Assembly: GCF_021390645.1 (NCBI RefSeq)
Contig: NZ_JAJEJT010000003.1
Coordinates: 496,001 to 560,000 of the forward strand
Length of the DNA: 64,000 bases
Reading direction: 5' to 3'
From: Paraburkholderia flagellata
GTDB taxonomy: Bacteria; Pseudomonadota; Gammaproteobacteria; Burkholderiales; Burkholderiaceae
The notes beneath the pieces are model-generated. The model worked only from the letters and a program-made list of their open reading frames with translations. It searched no databases and was not told the DNA's origin. Position 1 is the first letter of the stretch. Every line of letters starts with the position of its first letter. Positions 17,272 to 25,434 of the stretch are shown piece after piece. The translations under genes and the position numbers were made by a program.

Positions 17272-18585
17272 CTAGAGGTCTGCGTGTTGCAACGTCCGTT
17301 CCTGGGCGGTTTCCGTGCGCCGCCCGGCCATGGCAACCGCCGCTATCGTGACTGCGATTGCAGCCAACACGTACCAGCATGGCGCCATCTCCGCTTTCAG
17401 CGTGTGAACGAGTGTCGCGACGATCACCGGCGAAAAACCGCCAAACAGGGTGGCTGCGAGGTTGTATCCCAGCGAGATTCCGAAGCTTCGCTGCTGCGGC
17501 GGAAAGGTCTCCGACATCAGTCGCGGCAATCCACCCATGTAAATCGCCACCGCCACTGCCATGACAGCCTGGCAAACCAGCAATGCGCCGACTGTACGCT
17601 GCGTGACGAGGAAGTTAAATGCCGGAACGATTGCCGCTGCGGCAAGTACAAGTCCGAAGTTCATCACGCGGCGTGAACCGATGCGATCCGACAGCGCACC
17701 TGCCACAGGAATGACCACCAGGTTTGCCACACCCACGATCGCCGCTACGACATATGCCATGCTGGCTGGCATACCAAATTGCTTAATCGCAAAGGTTGGC
17801 ATGTACAGCATCATGATGTAAGCAGAGGCCGACCCTGCGGCGACAAGACCGGCGCAAATCAGGGCGCCGCTGATCACCCCCCCGGCGTTGGACGTGAGCG
17901 GTGCGACCTCTGTTTTCATTGCGACCGAGCGCGTAAATTCCTCGGTCTCGGATATCGACGCCCGCATCCACAGACCGATCGGACCGATCAGCAGCCCAAG
18001 AAAGAACGGAATCCGCCACGCCCACGCCTGAATCTGATCCGGGGTGAAGGCAACGCTGATGAGCCAAACTGCAGCGGCAGAACAAGTCGCCGAGAATCCC
18101 TGACCAGCGAATTGCCAGGCACCGAAATAGCCGCGGCGCGATGGGTCTTGTTCCACCAGAAACGTTATTGAACTACCGAATTCGCCTCCAGCTGAAAATC
18201 CTTGAATAAATCGGGCGGCGACGACAAGAATTGGAGCCAGCAAGCCGATTGAATTGTACGACGGCGTCACTGCGATGATCAGCGTGCCGACGAGCATCAT
18301 GCTGATCGTCAACGTCATCGCCGGCTTTCGCCCGGCCCGGTCGGCATATCTCCCGATCACGATCGCCCCGACCGGCCGAATGAAGAATGGCACACCAAAG
18401 CTCGCGAGAGCGAGCATCAGCGAAGAGAAACCGTTCCCCGTCGGAAAAAATACTTTTGCAATGGTCAATGCAAAAAAGCCGTAGGTAGCGAAGTCGAACC
18501 ACTCCAGTGCATTGCCAATCGATGCAAGGAATATGCTGCGCACGACACTAGCCTGCTTACCGCGGTGGTTGTCATTTTGTGTCAT
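17272..18585 (-). CDS. MFS transporter, metabolite:H+ symporter (MHS) family, copy 1
   Basis: This 437-residue inner-membrane transporter has 12 predicted helices and MHS hallmarks: IGNALEWFDFATYGFFA in helix 1, GRYADRAGRKPAM as the loop 2-3 signature, and RFIQGFSAGGEFGSS before helix 5. MHS members (KgtP, ProP, citrate and shikimate carriers) import organic acids, betaines or amino acids with protons. It lies between two DUF2817 genes on the same strand and probably carries their substrate or product. A close paralogue is at 21912 on the other strand, with long identical stretches such as ASIGNALEWFDFATYGFFA. Confidence 0.9.
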   Translation of the reverse strand: MTQNDNHRGKQASVVRSIFLASIGNALEWFDFATYGFFALTIAKVFFPTGNGFSSLMLALASFGVPFFIRPVGAIVIGRYADRAGRKPAMTLTISMMLVGTLIIAVTPSYNSIGLLAPILVVAARFIQGFSAGGEFGSSITFLVEQDPSRRGYFGAWQFAGQGFSATCSAAAVWLISVAFTPDQIQAWAWRIPFFLGLLIGPIGLWMRASISETEEFTRSVAMKTEVAPLTSNAGGVISGALICAGLVAAGSASAYIMMLYMPTFAIKQFGMPASMAYVVAAIVGVANLVVIPVAGALSDRIGSRRVMNFGLVLAAAAIVPAFNFLVTQRTVGALLVCQAVMAVAVAIYMGGLPRLMSETFPPQQRSFGISLGYNLAATLFGGFSPVIVATLVHTLKAEMAPCWYVLAAIAVTIAAVAMAGRRTETAQERTLQHADL

Positions 18586-18900
18586 AGCCTGTCTCTGCTC
18601 TGAAAGTATTCAGTCGCGCGATTTCGCTGCTTTCGACGAAACGACTGCAGCGTCTTTTGGATCAATGCTCCGACTGACGATTGCTTGCGCCGATACCTAT
18701 AGTTTTCCAAATACGACGATGAAGTACGCGACGTTGTGTGGAACCTGGCCTCGGCGACTCGACCGCAGCGGAACCGCGTGGTTTAGCGGCACAAGCCTCT
18801 CGTGCAAGTCGGGAGGGATGAGACGTGCCTCAGCGATTCGGGAACTGATACGTACAATGGGCTCGTCGACCTTCGCGTCTTACCGGTCCAGTGGCGGCCG
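18586..18900. other. 315-bp gap inside the DUF2817/MHS unit
   Basis: This separates DUF2817 copy 2 from the MHS gene on the minus strand. It may hold an internal promoter for the MHS gene. A stop-to-stop open stretch of about 61 codons on the minus strand (about 18698-18883) has protein-like composition but no start codon and no recognised family, so I do not call it a gene. Confidence 0.4.
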
Positions 18901-19983
18901 TTATTGCCGTGTAAGACCGGAGACAGCCTGCAAGGCAATTACACGTATCTGTCCGTAGACGGCGCCCTTCCACTCATCAGTGTCCGGATAAAATGCATCC
19001 TTCATGGCCTGCTTGATTTGAGCATTCTGTTCTGCCCCGCACTCCGGGTGCTTGTGAAGCCAATGGTCGCCTCGAAGAGCTGAGAACACACGACCCTCTT
19101 CGTAGGTGCCATATTCGATGCCCAGTGTGGTCTTCTCCACGTGAGACGGCAGGTCGTACACCGAAAACAAAGCGGAACCGCTTGTTTCTGTCGACACGCA
19201 TCCCGGTTCGTACATCCACCTGACGTCCGCGCCCCACCAGCTGTGGGCACGCTGCAATTCATCTTTCGACTTGCTAAGGAAGATCTTTTCCGCGTGCCCG
19301 AACGGACCCAGCCCTGTGTGGATATCTACCAGGGCAACGCGCCTGTAGGCCGAGGCGTGCTCCAGAAAAATCGAGCGAAGTTCCCGCGTGCTCCAGGATA
19401 CCGAATTTCCGCCGAAAAACATGCCGTCGGCAACACGATACTGACCCGCCGCTGCGATCGCCCGAACGGCCCTTTCTCCGTGCTTCGAAGCGTATGCCTC
19501 CAAGGCCTCCTCTGCCTCCGGTGTGGGCGGCCACGAGTGTGGCAACAGAAGCCGTTCGACCTCCTCGTAGGCCGGGTTTAATTCCCTCGCCGCCGCATGA
19601 TCTACTGCATTTCGGTTCAGATCGACATTATCTTCGTTGACCCGCCGCAGATGCGCAAAGCCAAATGGGTTGACGGCATGAACAAGAAGCAGAGCGCATT
19701 TCTTTTCCGCGAGAACTCCGAAGAGCTCGTCATCGTTCAACATCCCGACCTGGCACCCCGATCCACAGAACCCCTCCGGGCCGTGCACACCGGACGTTAC
19801 GACAAACATTGACTCCGCGCCTTTTGGTGCGTAGATCGCCGTGTCCATCGTCAGCGCTTCGCCCTCGGGGCCGAGGCGGTCCGGCAACCGCGCGGAAACG
19901 ATGCGCATTCCGCGCGCACGCGCAGCATCAAGAAATTTGGCACGAGCCTCTACATACGATCTGGAAAAGTTTTGAACTACCAC
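18901..19983 (-). CDS. DUF2817 (M14-like) zinc hydrolase, copy 2
   Basis: This 360-residue paralogue of the protein encoded at 16008-17105 shares the putative zinc motif TSGVHGPEGFCGSGCQ (His67, Glu70), AVNPFGFAHLRRVNEDNVDLNRN, and VDIHTGLGPFGHAEK, which holds the third ligand. The GTG start at 19983 follows GGAGG at a 7-base spacing. It is the first gene of the probable unit DUF2817, MHS, DUF2817, threonine aldolase, VOC-bicupin. A 19-bp inverted repeat and the decamer GCAGAATACA lie about 80-120 bp upstream and are likely regulatory. Two divergent copies around a transporter suggest two related substrates or successive hydrolyses. Confidence 0.82.
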   Translation of the reverse strand: MVVQNFSRSYVEARAKFLDAARARGMRIVSARLPDRLGPEGEALTMDTAIYAPKGAESMFVVTSGVHGPEGFCGSGCQVGMLNDDELFGVLAEKKCALLLVHAVNPFGFAHLRRVNEDNVDLNRNAVDHAAARELNPAYEEVERLLLPHSWPPTPEAEEALEAYASKHGERAVRAIAAAGQYRVADGMFFGGNSVSWSTRELRSIFLEHASAYRRVALVDIHTGLGPFGHAEKIFLSKSKDELQRAHSWWGADVRWMYEPGCVSTETSGSALFSVYDLPSHVEKTTLGIEYGTYEEGRVFSALRGDHWLHKHPECGAEQNAQIKQAMKDAFYPDTDEWKGAVYGQIRVIALQAVSGLTRQ

Positions 19984-20060
19984 GCTAGAACCTCCGGTTG
20001 ATCTTGCATCTCATGCGTCGCCGCTCGCGCACCATTTTCTGTGGTTTGCGATATTTGAAA

Positions 20061-20091
20061 GCAGAATACAGTTTGATATGTCAACTATCAA
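20061..20091. promoter_or_regulatory. Candidate operator upstream of DUF2817 copy 2
   Basis: The decamer GCAGAATACA (20061-20070) is followed by TTGATA and TATCAA (20073-20078, 20086-20091), a perfect 6-bp inverted repeat with a 7-bp spacer. The decamer recurs exactly at 23306-23315 before the GntR gene. It lies in the region where promoters of the minus-strand DUF2817 unit would sit. Confidence 0.45.
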
Positions 20092-20212
20092 GCTATCCAA
20101 TTACAGGGTATACGAGAGACTCTTGGACAGGCACCGTCTAAACCCTCTTATTCGCGGACTTTACGGCCAAAATTCGCTGTTTCGCTGGGCGTTAACCCCA
20201 ACGGTCAAGAGA

Positions 20213-20240
20213 TTGACTCTGCGCCAAGAAGGTCTATAAA
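20213..20240 (+). promoter_or_regulatory. Sigma-70-like promoter for the porin gene
   Basis: TTGACT at 20213-20218 and TATAAA at 20235-20240 are separated by 16 bp, a near-consensus sigma-70 pair in an otherwise GC-rich region. It points at the porin start at 20476 and implies an untranslated leader of roughly 230 nt. I see no riboswitch fold in that leader. Confidence 0.5.
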
Positions 20241-20475
20241 GTGTATTCAGTTGTATGAAGTCGTGGATATAAACGCTGTTCGAAAAAAGCATCAATCTGG
20301 CCGATCGATGACGTACTGCAGGGCAATTCCGGAAAGTACCAATGGTTTGGCAATCCAAGTCTTGCCATGGTTGGAGCTTTTTGTGCACAAGCCGCGCACG
20401 AGACAGTCTCCGGGGTCGCTCCAGATTCGCGCAGAAACGCCGGGTTGCAGTTCAGTGCTCAGGAGACGATTTGAC

Positions 20476-21582
20476 ATGCAGAAAAAGGTAATCGCGGGGA
20501 CGATTCTGACCACCTTGTTCACCAGCGGCGCACACGCCCAAAGCAGTGTGACGCTGTATGGCATCGTGGACGCAGCCGTTGCTTACACAAGTAACATTGG
20601 GGGTCACAGCGCCGTTCAGTTGCTGCCTGGCGGGATGTCTTCTGACAGGTGGGGTCTGCTTGGCAAGGAGGATCTCGGAGGCGGAAACCACGCAGTTTTC
20701 AAACTCGAGAACGGCTTCAGCGTCACAAATGGCGCGCTCGGCCAGGGTGGCCGAATGTTCGGCCGCAATGCATACGTTGGCCTCGCAAACGACCAGTGGG
20801 GCACCCTGACAGCTGGTCGCCAGTACACCCCATTTCAGGATTTCATGCCCTACGTGATGGGCGCGCGATTCATGACCGGGTACACCCTTCGCCCGTACGA
20901 CAACGACGGCCTGAACAACACGTTTCGTGCGAACAATTCCGTCAAGTATCTTTCGCCGAAAATTGCGGGACTTTCGGCCGAGGCCTTGTACGGGTTTTCT
21001 AACGCCCCGGGGCAATTTGCCAACAATCGCATGTGGAGTGTGGGCGCGGATTACACCCGTGGGCCGTTGCAACTCGATGCTGGCTACATCTACATGAACC
21101 ATCCGGGCTCCGGCACGGCTGGGACCGCAGCGTCGGATAGCTATTACGGAGCCCTTCCGACGATCGCGGCCGGTGGAGTCCAGAGACAGGAGGTATATGG
21201 CGGTGGCGCCGCGTACACCGTCGGGTCGTTTGTTGCCACAGCGATGTACACACACTCGAAATTCGACGCGCTGACGGGCGGATCACTGACCTTCTCGAAC
21301 GTTGATGTGGGGCTCAACTATAAGCCCACACCAGCGACCTCTCTGACCGCCGGGTACATATACACGAACCAGCGCAGCACTGTCGCGGCAGGCGCCAATA
21401 CGCACTACAACCAGCTAGCCGGAGTCGCGGATTATTACCTTTCGAAAACGACGGACCTTTACGCGAGCGTGACGTACCAGAAGGCCGCCGGCCATTCACA
21501 TGCATTCATCAACGGCATTCAGGGAGCGTCGACCTCGAATAACCAGACGATCGTGCTGACCGGCATCCGGAAAATGTTCTGA
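20476..21582 (+). CDS. Outer-membrane porin, Porin_4 family
   Basis: This 368-residue trimeric general porin has an N-terminal signal peptide (MQKKVIAGTILTTLFTSGAHA) that would be cut before QSSVTLYG, the standard mature start of Burkholderiales porins. A 16-strand barrel of alternating residues follows, with a terminal Phe (GIRKMF) that serves BAM-dependent assembly. The ATG at 20476 has AGGAG at the proper spacing; the frame upstream is not coding. It would admit small hydrophilic solutes. Adjacent DUF2817 and MHS genes suggest it serves the same uptake route. Two further paralogues are in the window. Confidence 0.92.
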   Translation: MQKKVIAGTILTTLFTSGAHAQSSVTLYGIVDAAVAYTSNIGGHSAVQLLPGGMSSDRWGLLGKEDLGGGNHAVFKLENGFSVTNGALGQGGRMFGRNAYVGLANDQWGTLTAGRQYTPFQDFMPYVMGARFMTGYTLRPYDNDGLNNTFRANNSVKYLSPKIAGLSAEALYGFSNAPGQFANNRMWSVGADYTRGPLQLDAGYIYMNHPGSGTAGTAASDSYYGALPTIAAGGVQRQEVYGGGAAYTVGSFVATAMYTHSKFDALTGGSLTFSNVDVGLNYKPTPATSLTAGYIYTNQRSTVAAGANTHYNQLAGVADYYLSKTTDLYASVTYQKAAGHSHAFINGIQGASTSNNQTIVLTGIRKMF

Positions 21583-21602
21583 CAATCCGGGGATGGCAAA
21601 AA

Positions 21603-21652
21603 GTGCGAGGCGGGGTTCTTTGGTCCCGCCGACGAGGATTCAAGCCTCGCAC
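21603..21652. terminator. Nested inverted repeats after the porin gene
   Basis: An outer stem GTGCGAGG/CCTCGCAC (21603-21610, 21645-21652) encloses an inner stem GGCGGG/CCCGCC (21609-21614, 21625-21630), 20 bp after the porin stop. A strong hairpin could end transcription or protect the 3' end. There is no T-run, so it is not a textbook intrinsic terminator. Confidence 0.4.
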
Positions 21653-21691
21653 GCCGATTTGTACATCGAGTTTTCAGGTTGCCTCCTTCTG

Positions 21692-21838
21692 ATGAGCTCT
21701 ACTACCCAAACGGACAACAGCGGCTGGCTGCCCTACCATTTCATTGGTGTCCTTCCCGATCAGGAAAACCCGATGCGCGAAGCCCCTGAAAAGTTCGCGC
21801 ACAGTTGGTGTGCGCCTGACGTATCGCGCCGGGAGTGA
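21692..21838 (+). pseudogene. N-terminal fragment of a kynureninase-like class V enzyme
   Basis: A 48-codon frame reads DNSGWLPYHFIGVLPDQEN and then EKFAHSWCAPDVSRRE. It aligns without gaps to residues 8-48 of the class V enzyme encoded at 32812-33951 (DRSGWLLYHSVGMFPGQED, DTFASSWCRPDLKRWD). It stops where the full-length protein continues, and I find no continuation in other frames before the MHS gene at 21912. There is no convincing ribosome site. It is a truncated relict of a second copy. Confidence 0.75.
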
Positions 21839-21911
21839 CTGCAACCGGATCGGCGTGACCGGTTCATTCAGTTGCGCTCACCACTTTTTTGCACCGTGAC
21901 CACTCGCAACC

Positions 21912-23213
21912 ATGAGCAATTCCCCAAGACTGGCTACGCAAGGCGCTACGCGCGGCATATTCGTTGCCTCGATCGGCAACGCACTGGAATGGTTTGACTT
22001 CGCCACATACGGTTTCTTCGCCGCCACAATCGCGAAAGTGTTCTTTCCCATCGGGAACGAGTTTACCTCGCTGATGTTGACGCTCGCCAGCTTTGGCGTA
22101 CCGTTCTTCATGCGTCCAGTCGGTGCGATCGTTATCGGGCGGCTTGCCGATCGCGCCGGGCGCAAACCCGCGATGACATTGACCGTCGCGCTGATGCTGC
22201 TCGGTACCTTGATTATCGCGGCAACGCCGTCGTATCAGTCTATCGGGCTGGTAGCACCCATTCTCATCTTCATTGCTCGGCTTATTCAAGGCTTTTCGGC
22301 GGGTGGCGAGTTCGGGAGTGCAACAACTTTTCTCGCCGAGCAGAATCCTCAGAGACGCGGCTTCTTTGGGTCGTGGCAGTTCGCAAGCCAGGGTATTTCG
22401 CAGGCGATGTCTGCCAGCGCAATCTGGCTTATCACGGCGCGTTTTAGTCCGGCGGACATCCAGATATGGGCATGGCGGATTCCCTTCTTCTTCGGCCTTT
22501 TGATCGGGCCCGTCGGCCTGTGGATGCGACTGTCCATCAGCGAGACAGAGGAATTCGTGCGGGAAGTTGCAGCGAAGCGCGAAATTCACGTTGCAGGTAA
22601 GTCAAGCCTGTTGCACGGAATACTCACGTGCTCCGGTCTCATGATTGGCATGACTGCATCCAGCTACGTGATGGTTCTCTTTCTGCCCACGTTTGCCATC
22701 AAGCAGCTCAACATGCCCTCCGCAGTTGCCTTCGCTTCAGCGACCTTGATTGGGTTGTGCACCCTTGTCGTTACGCCACTCTCTGGAGCGCTCTCTGACC
22801 GGATCGGTGCCCGTCGCGTCATATACCTCGGCATGGTGCCCGCCGCGCTGGTGATCGTCCCGCTTTTCAGCCTGCTGGTTACTTATCGCAGCCTCGGCGC
22901 GCTTATCGCGTGCCAGATGACCATCGCGGTCCTGATGGCGGTAAGCGCAGGTGGCCTTGCGAGCCTGATGGCGGACCTCTTTCCCACCCGCAATCGAACA
23001 CTCGGCATCTCAGTCGGCTACAACCTCGCCGTGACGATTTTTGGTGGCCTGTCCCCGATGATCATCTCAGCGGTCGTCCACGTCTCCAAGGCCGAGATGG
23101 CGCCGTGCTGGTACGTTCTGATAGCGATTCTGGTCACGATCGGGACCTTGACGCTATCCCGGCGAGACCTTGTCTCAGCCGGACAGCAGCCGTTTCAACC
23201 AGCGGACGTGTAA
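21912..23213 (+). CDS. MFS transporter, MHS family, copy 2
   Basis: This 433-residue, 12-helix proton symporter is closely related to the product of 17272-18585. They share ASIGNALEWFDFATYGFFA, ASFGVPFF-RPVGAIVIGR-ADRAGRKPAMT, QGFSAGGEFGS and AEMAPCWYVL. The MHS hallmark loop GRLADRAGRKP is intact. It probably moves an organic acid or amino acid derivative. It follows the class V fragment and precedes the GntR gene by about 160 bp. The ATG at 21912 has only a weak ribosome site. Confidence 0.88.
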   Translation: MSNSPRLATQGATRGIFVASIGNALEWFDFATYGFFAATIAKVFFPIGNEFTSLMLTLASFGVPFFMRPVGAIVIGRLADRAGRKPAMTLTVALMLLGTLIIAATPSYQSIGLVAPILIFIARLIQGFSAGGEFGSATTFLAEQNPQRRGFFGSWQFASQGISQAMSASAIWLITARFSPADIQIWAWRIPFFFGLLIGPVGLWMRLSISETEEFVREVAAKREIHVAGKSSLLHGILTCSGLMIGMTASSYVMVLFLPTFAIKQLNMPSAVAFASATLIGLCTLVVTPLSGALSDRIGARRVIYLGMVPAALVIVPLFSLLVTYRSLGALIACQMTIAVLMAVSAGGLASLMADLFPTRNRTLGISVGYNLAVTIFGGLSPMIISAVVHVSKAEMAPCWYVLIAILVTIGTLTLSRRDLVSAGQQPFQPADV

Positions 23214-23305
23214 CCGCCTGTACTGGCGGTTCCGGACGGCGACCTGTTCCTCCCGCAACGGACGCCCACCGCAGACTGCTCACCACGGTGTCCCGGCGGA
23301 CAACT

Positions 23306-23329
23306 GCAGAATACATATACAATGTCTGC
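23306..23329. promoter_or_regulatory. Candidate GntR operator
   Basis: GCAGA (23306-23310) and TCTGC (23325-23329) form an inverted repeat centred on TATA, 44 bp before the GntR start. The left part GCAGAATACA is identical to 20061-20070 near the DUF2817 unit, and TGTC follows at nearly the same distance in both. Autoregulation plus control of the other promoter is the simplest reading. Confidence 0.45.
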
Positions 23330-23372
23330 GTATTTATTGAAATCAGAAAGCGGTTAATCGGAGTGAACGTTG

Positions 23373-24065
23373 ATGGCGGACGGCAGTCAGCAGGAAACGA
23401 ATGCACCTCGACGCAGAGTGCTCAAACAGGTCACTCTCGTCGACACGATCTACGAGAAGGTGCGTGAGAGGTTGAGACGCGGGGAAGTGGCCCCGAATGA
23501 GCGTCTGCTCGACTATCAGATCGCAGACGAATTCGGTTGCACGCGAATGCCCGTCCGCGAGGCTCTTCTGCGTCTCGTCAAGGATGGTCAGCTGGTAGGC
23601 ACAACACGTGGTTTCGTGATTCCGCGACTGTCCGACAAGGACGTCCGCGAAATTTACGAGGTGCGCCGCCTCCTGGAGCCAGCTGCAGCTGCCAGCACGG
23701 CCACAGCGTTGTCGGAAGACCAGCTCGCCGCGCTTTCTCGCATCTACAAGAAGGCTGTCCGCGCCTGTGAAACTCGCGACGCGGGGGCAATGGTGGAAGC
23801 CAGCGCTGAATTCCGGGACATCTGGCTGGGCGCGGTTGAGAATGAGCGGCTAAGGACGGCAATCATCCAGTTTGCCGAGCATCCGCAGCGGATCCGTCTG
23901 GCGACCCTGCAAGACAACGACGCGCGAGAGATCTTTGTCGAAGGCCTCAGGACTCTTCTGGATGGATTTCTCACCCGTGATCGCAAACAGATCCGCGCAA
24001 GCTTGCAGAAGATATTGCTCGCGGCCGAGCAGCATTATTTTGCGCTGTCCGAGAGCGAGGATTGA
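23373..24065 (+). CDS. GntR-family regulator with FCD domain, copy 1
   Basis: This 230-residue FadR-type GntR regulator has a winged helix at about residues 18-80 (VTLVDTIYEKVRERLRRGEV, QIADEFGCTRMPVREALLRL) and an all-helical FCD effector domain at about 85-215. FCD ligands are usually carboxylic acids bound to a metal. The ATG at 23373 is chosen over the TTG one codon earlier because GGAG is 9 bases upstream. A paralogue at 37515 shares more than half its residues, including IADEFGCTRMPVR and GTTRGFV. It probably controls the DUF2817/MHS/porin genes. Confidence 0.88.
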   Translation: MADGSQQETNAPRRRVLKQVTLVDTIYEKVRERLRRGEVAPNERLLDYQIADEFGCTRMPVREALLRLVKDGQLVGTTRGFVIPRLSDKDVREIYEVRRLLEPAAAASTATALSEDQLAALSRIYKKAVRACETRDAGAMVEASAEFRDIWLGAVENERLRTAIIQFAEHPQRIRLATLQDNDAREIFVEGLRTLLDGFLTRDRKQIRASLQKILLAAEQHYFALSESED

Positions 24066-24173
24066 GACTTCCAGGCGAACAAGCCGCAAGCCCTAAGCGG
24101 CACGCCTTCAGTTGATCAGACGTTTGACGCCCTGCTGCCCGACTGGAGGTGACGGTACCAGCGCGGGGCGCAT

Positions 24174-24431
24174 CTACTGCGAATCAGCCGGCGGGCGAGC
24201 ACGGCGTTGCTCCACAATTGCCGCAGCCTGGAGCACATCATCCGGGTAGTTGTTGTTCAGGCCAGCAGGTTGCAGTCCTGCGGCACGCCATGTCGCTAAC
24301 TCAGCCTTTACGTCGGCGCGCGTTTTTGATACTGACGAAACCGAAGAAGTTAAAGTCGTCTGAGCATCGGAGGAGGCAATCAAAGTCACCCCGATCAACA
24401 GTCCAAGTGCCATGCAAATTAACGTCTTCAT
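24174..24431 (-). CDS. DUF4148 secreted small protein, copy 1
   Basis: This 85-residue protein has an N-terminal signal peptide (MKTLICMALGLLIGVTLIASSDAQ) followed by a DUF4148 region (TRADVKAELATWRAAGLQPAG, ending in YPDDVLQAAAIVEQRR). DUF4148 proteins are small periplasmic proteins abundant in Burkholderiales and have no known function. AAGGGG precedes the ATG. It stands alone on the minus strand, convergent with the GntR gene. A second copy is divergent from it at 25054. Confidence 0.8.
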   Translation of the reverse strand: MKTLICMALGLLIGVTLIASSDAQTTLTSSVSSVSKTRADVKAELATWRAAGLQPAGLNNNYPDDVLQAAAIVEQRRARPPADSQ

Positions 24432-24556
24432 TTCACACCCCTTAACGTGACCTTCCCCCCAATTCTAGGCGGGAGTAGAAAAATATCCAGGGTGTATTGC
24501 ACGTGCCTCACGGCCCATGGGAACACGAGGCTCGCGATATAGGTCAAATACTGCAA

Positions 24557-24748
24557 TCAGAAGTCGGAATATCCCATCCTCGCCGCCCATTCACGCGATA
24601 TTCTGATAACGCGTGAGTCATTCGATTTCAGGTACATTGGAAATCTGAATTCCGGATTCACGGTATTTTCCGAATCGTCTGGCTGATATTTTATCCGCGC
24701 TTGATGTAGTGCCAACTGCCGGTGCACTGAGTTCCAGGTAAGTGACAT
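24557..24748 (-). CDS. Possible small hypothetical protein, 63 aa
   Basis: An open frame starting MSLTWNSVHRQLALHQARIK and ending VIRISREWAARMGYSDF has a balanced protein-like composition and lies in DNA less GC-rich than the surroundings. No family is recognised, and no good ribosome site precedes the ATG. The frame extends upstream to 24829. It may be a small acquired gene, a fragment, or chance. Confidence 0.25.
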   Translation of the reverse strand: MSLTWNSVHRQLALHQARIKYQPDDSENTVNPEFRFPMYLKSNDSRVIRISREWAARMGYSDF

Positions 24749-25053
24749 GTTTGCCTGAGAAATGAACGACGTCACGACTGCGGCATGACGCTCACTCCTT
24801 GCGTTCTTGCCCGGACAGACCTTCGACACCCCGCGCGATCACCTTCTTCGTGTGGCACTCGTCGGGCGACAGCGATCGCTGCCAGCCAATTAGCTCGAGA
24901 ACTGGCACAGCCGTCCACCTCGAGCTCAGAAATGAGCGACGCAGCAGCATGATGAGGCTCGCCGTCAGGTGAAACGCCCGGCGCAATACCCCTGGCCAGT
25001 CGCTGCGTACCGACTAGAATGTGACTGTGCCACCCCTTTTCGGAGGACACGTC
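24749..25053. other. Intergenic region between the DUF4148 genes
   Basis: This holds the upstream region of the plus-strand DUF4148 gene. Minus-strand open frames in it (for example 24772-25413) run antisense through the downstream DUF4148 coding region and show no family features. Confidence 0.4.
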
Positions 25054-25308
25054 ATGAAGATCGAAACCCGGTGGATGCTGGGTGTACTGCTTGGCACGGC
25101 GGGCGCTTTTTCCGCGAATGCACAAACATCCCCACTGTCGCAATCTCAGCCGGCACCCCTGGCTCGCGCCGACGTCCGGTCTGACCTTATCGCCTGGCGC
25201 GCCGCAGGATTTAAACCGCCCATCAATTTCGAGCACTACCCCGCCAACGCGCAGGAAGCGGGACGAATCGTGGCGGAACGGCGAGCGAATTCGCCTGGTC
25301 AGCAGTAG
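25054..25308 (+). CDS. DUF4148 secreted small protein, copy 2
   Basis: This 84-residue protein has a signal peptide (MKIETRWMLGVLLGTAGAFSANAQ) and a DUF4148 core (LARADVRSDLIAWRAAGFKPPI, ending in YPANAQEAGRIVAERRA). It resembles the protein encoded at 24174-24431 in length and in the R-ADV-L-WRAAG and YP motifs. The ATG at 25054 is preferred to an upstream GTG because GGAGG lies 7 bases before it and the signal peptide starts there. Function is unknown; the family is often induced under stress or in membranes. Confidence 0.8.
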   Translation: MKIETRWMLGVLLGTAGAFSANAQTSPLSQSQPAPLARADVRSDLIAWRAAGFKPPINFEHYPANAQEAGRIVAERRANSPGQQ

Positions 25309-25434
25309 CGGGAACAAACAGAGGCTCCGCGAGATAGCCGCCAAGGATCGTCGCCCGCAACACCCGTCCTTCGTGATGCGACGCCATCGTGCCCCGACGG
25401 CGTCGCAAACCACACAAATTCTTCCCCGTGGCGT

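Noticed and set aside
18698..18883. Stop-to-stop 61-codon minus-strand stretch with protein-like composition
   Set aside because: There is no start codon or ribosome site and no family; not enough to call a gene fragment.
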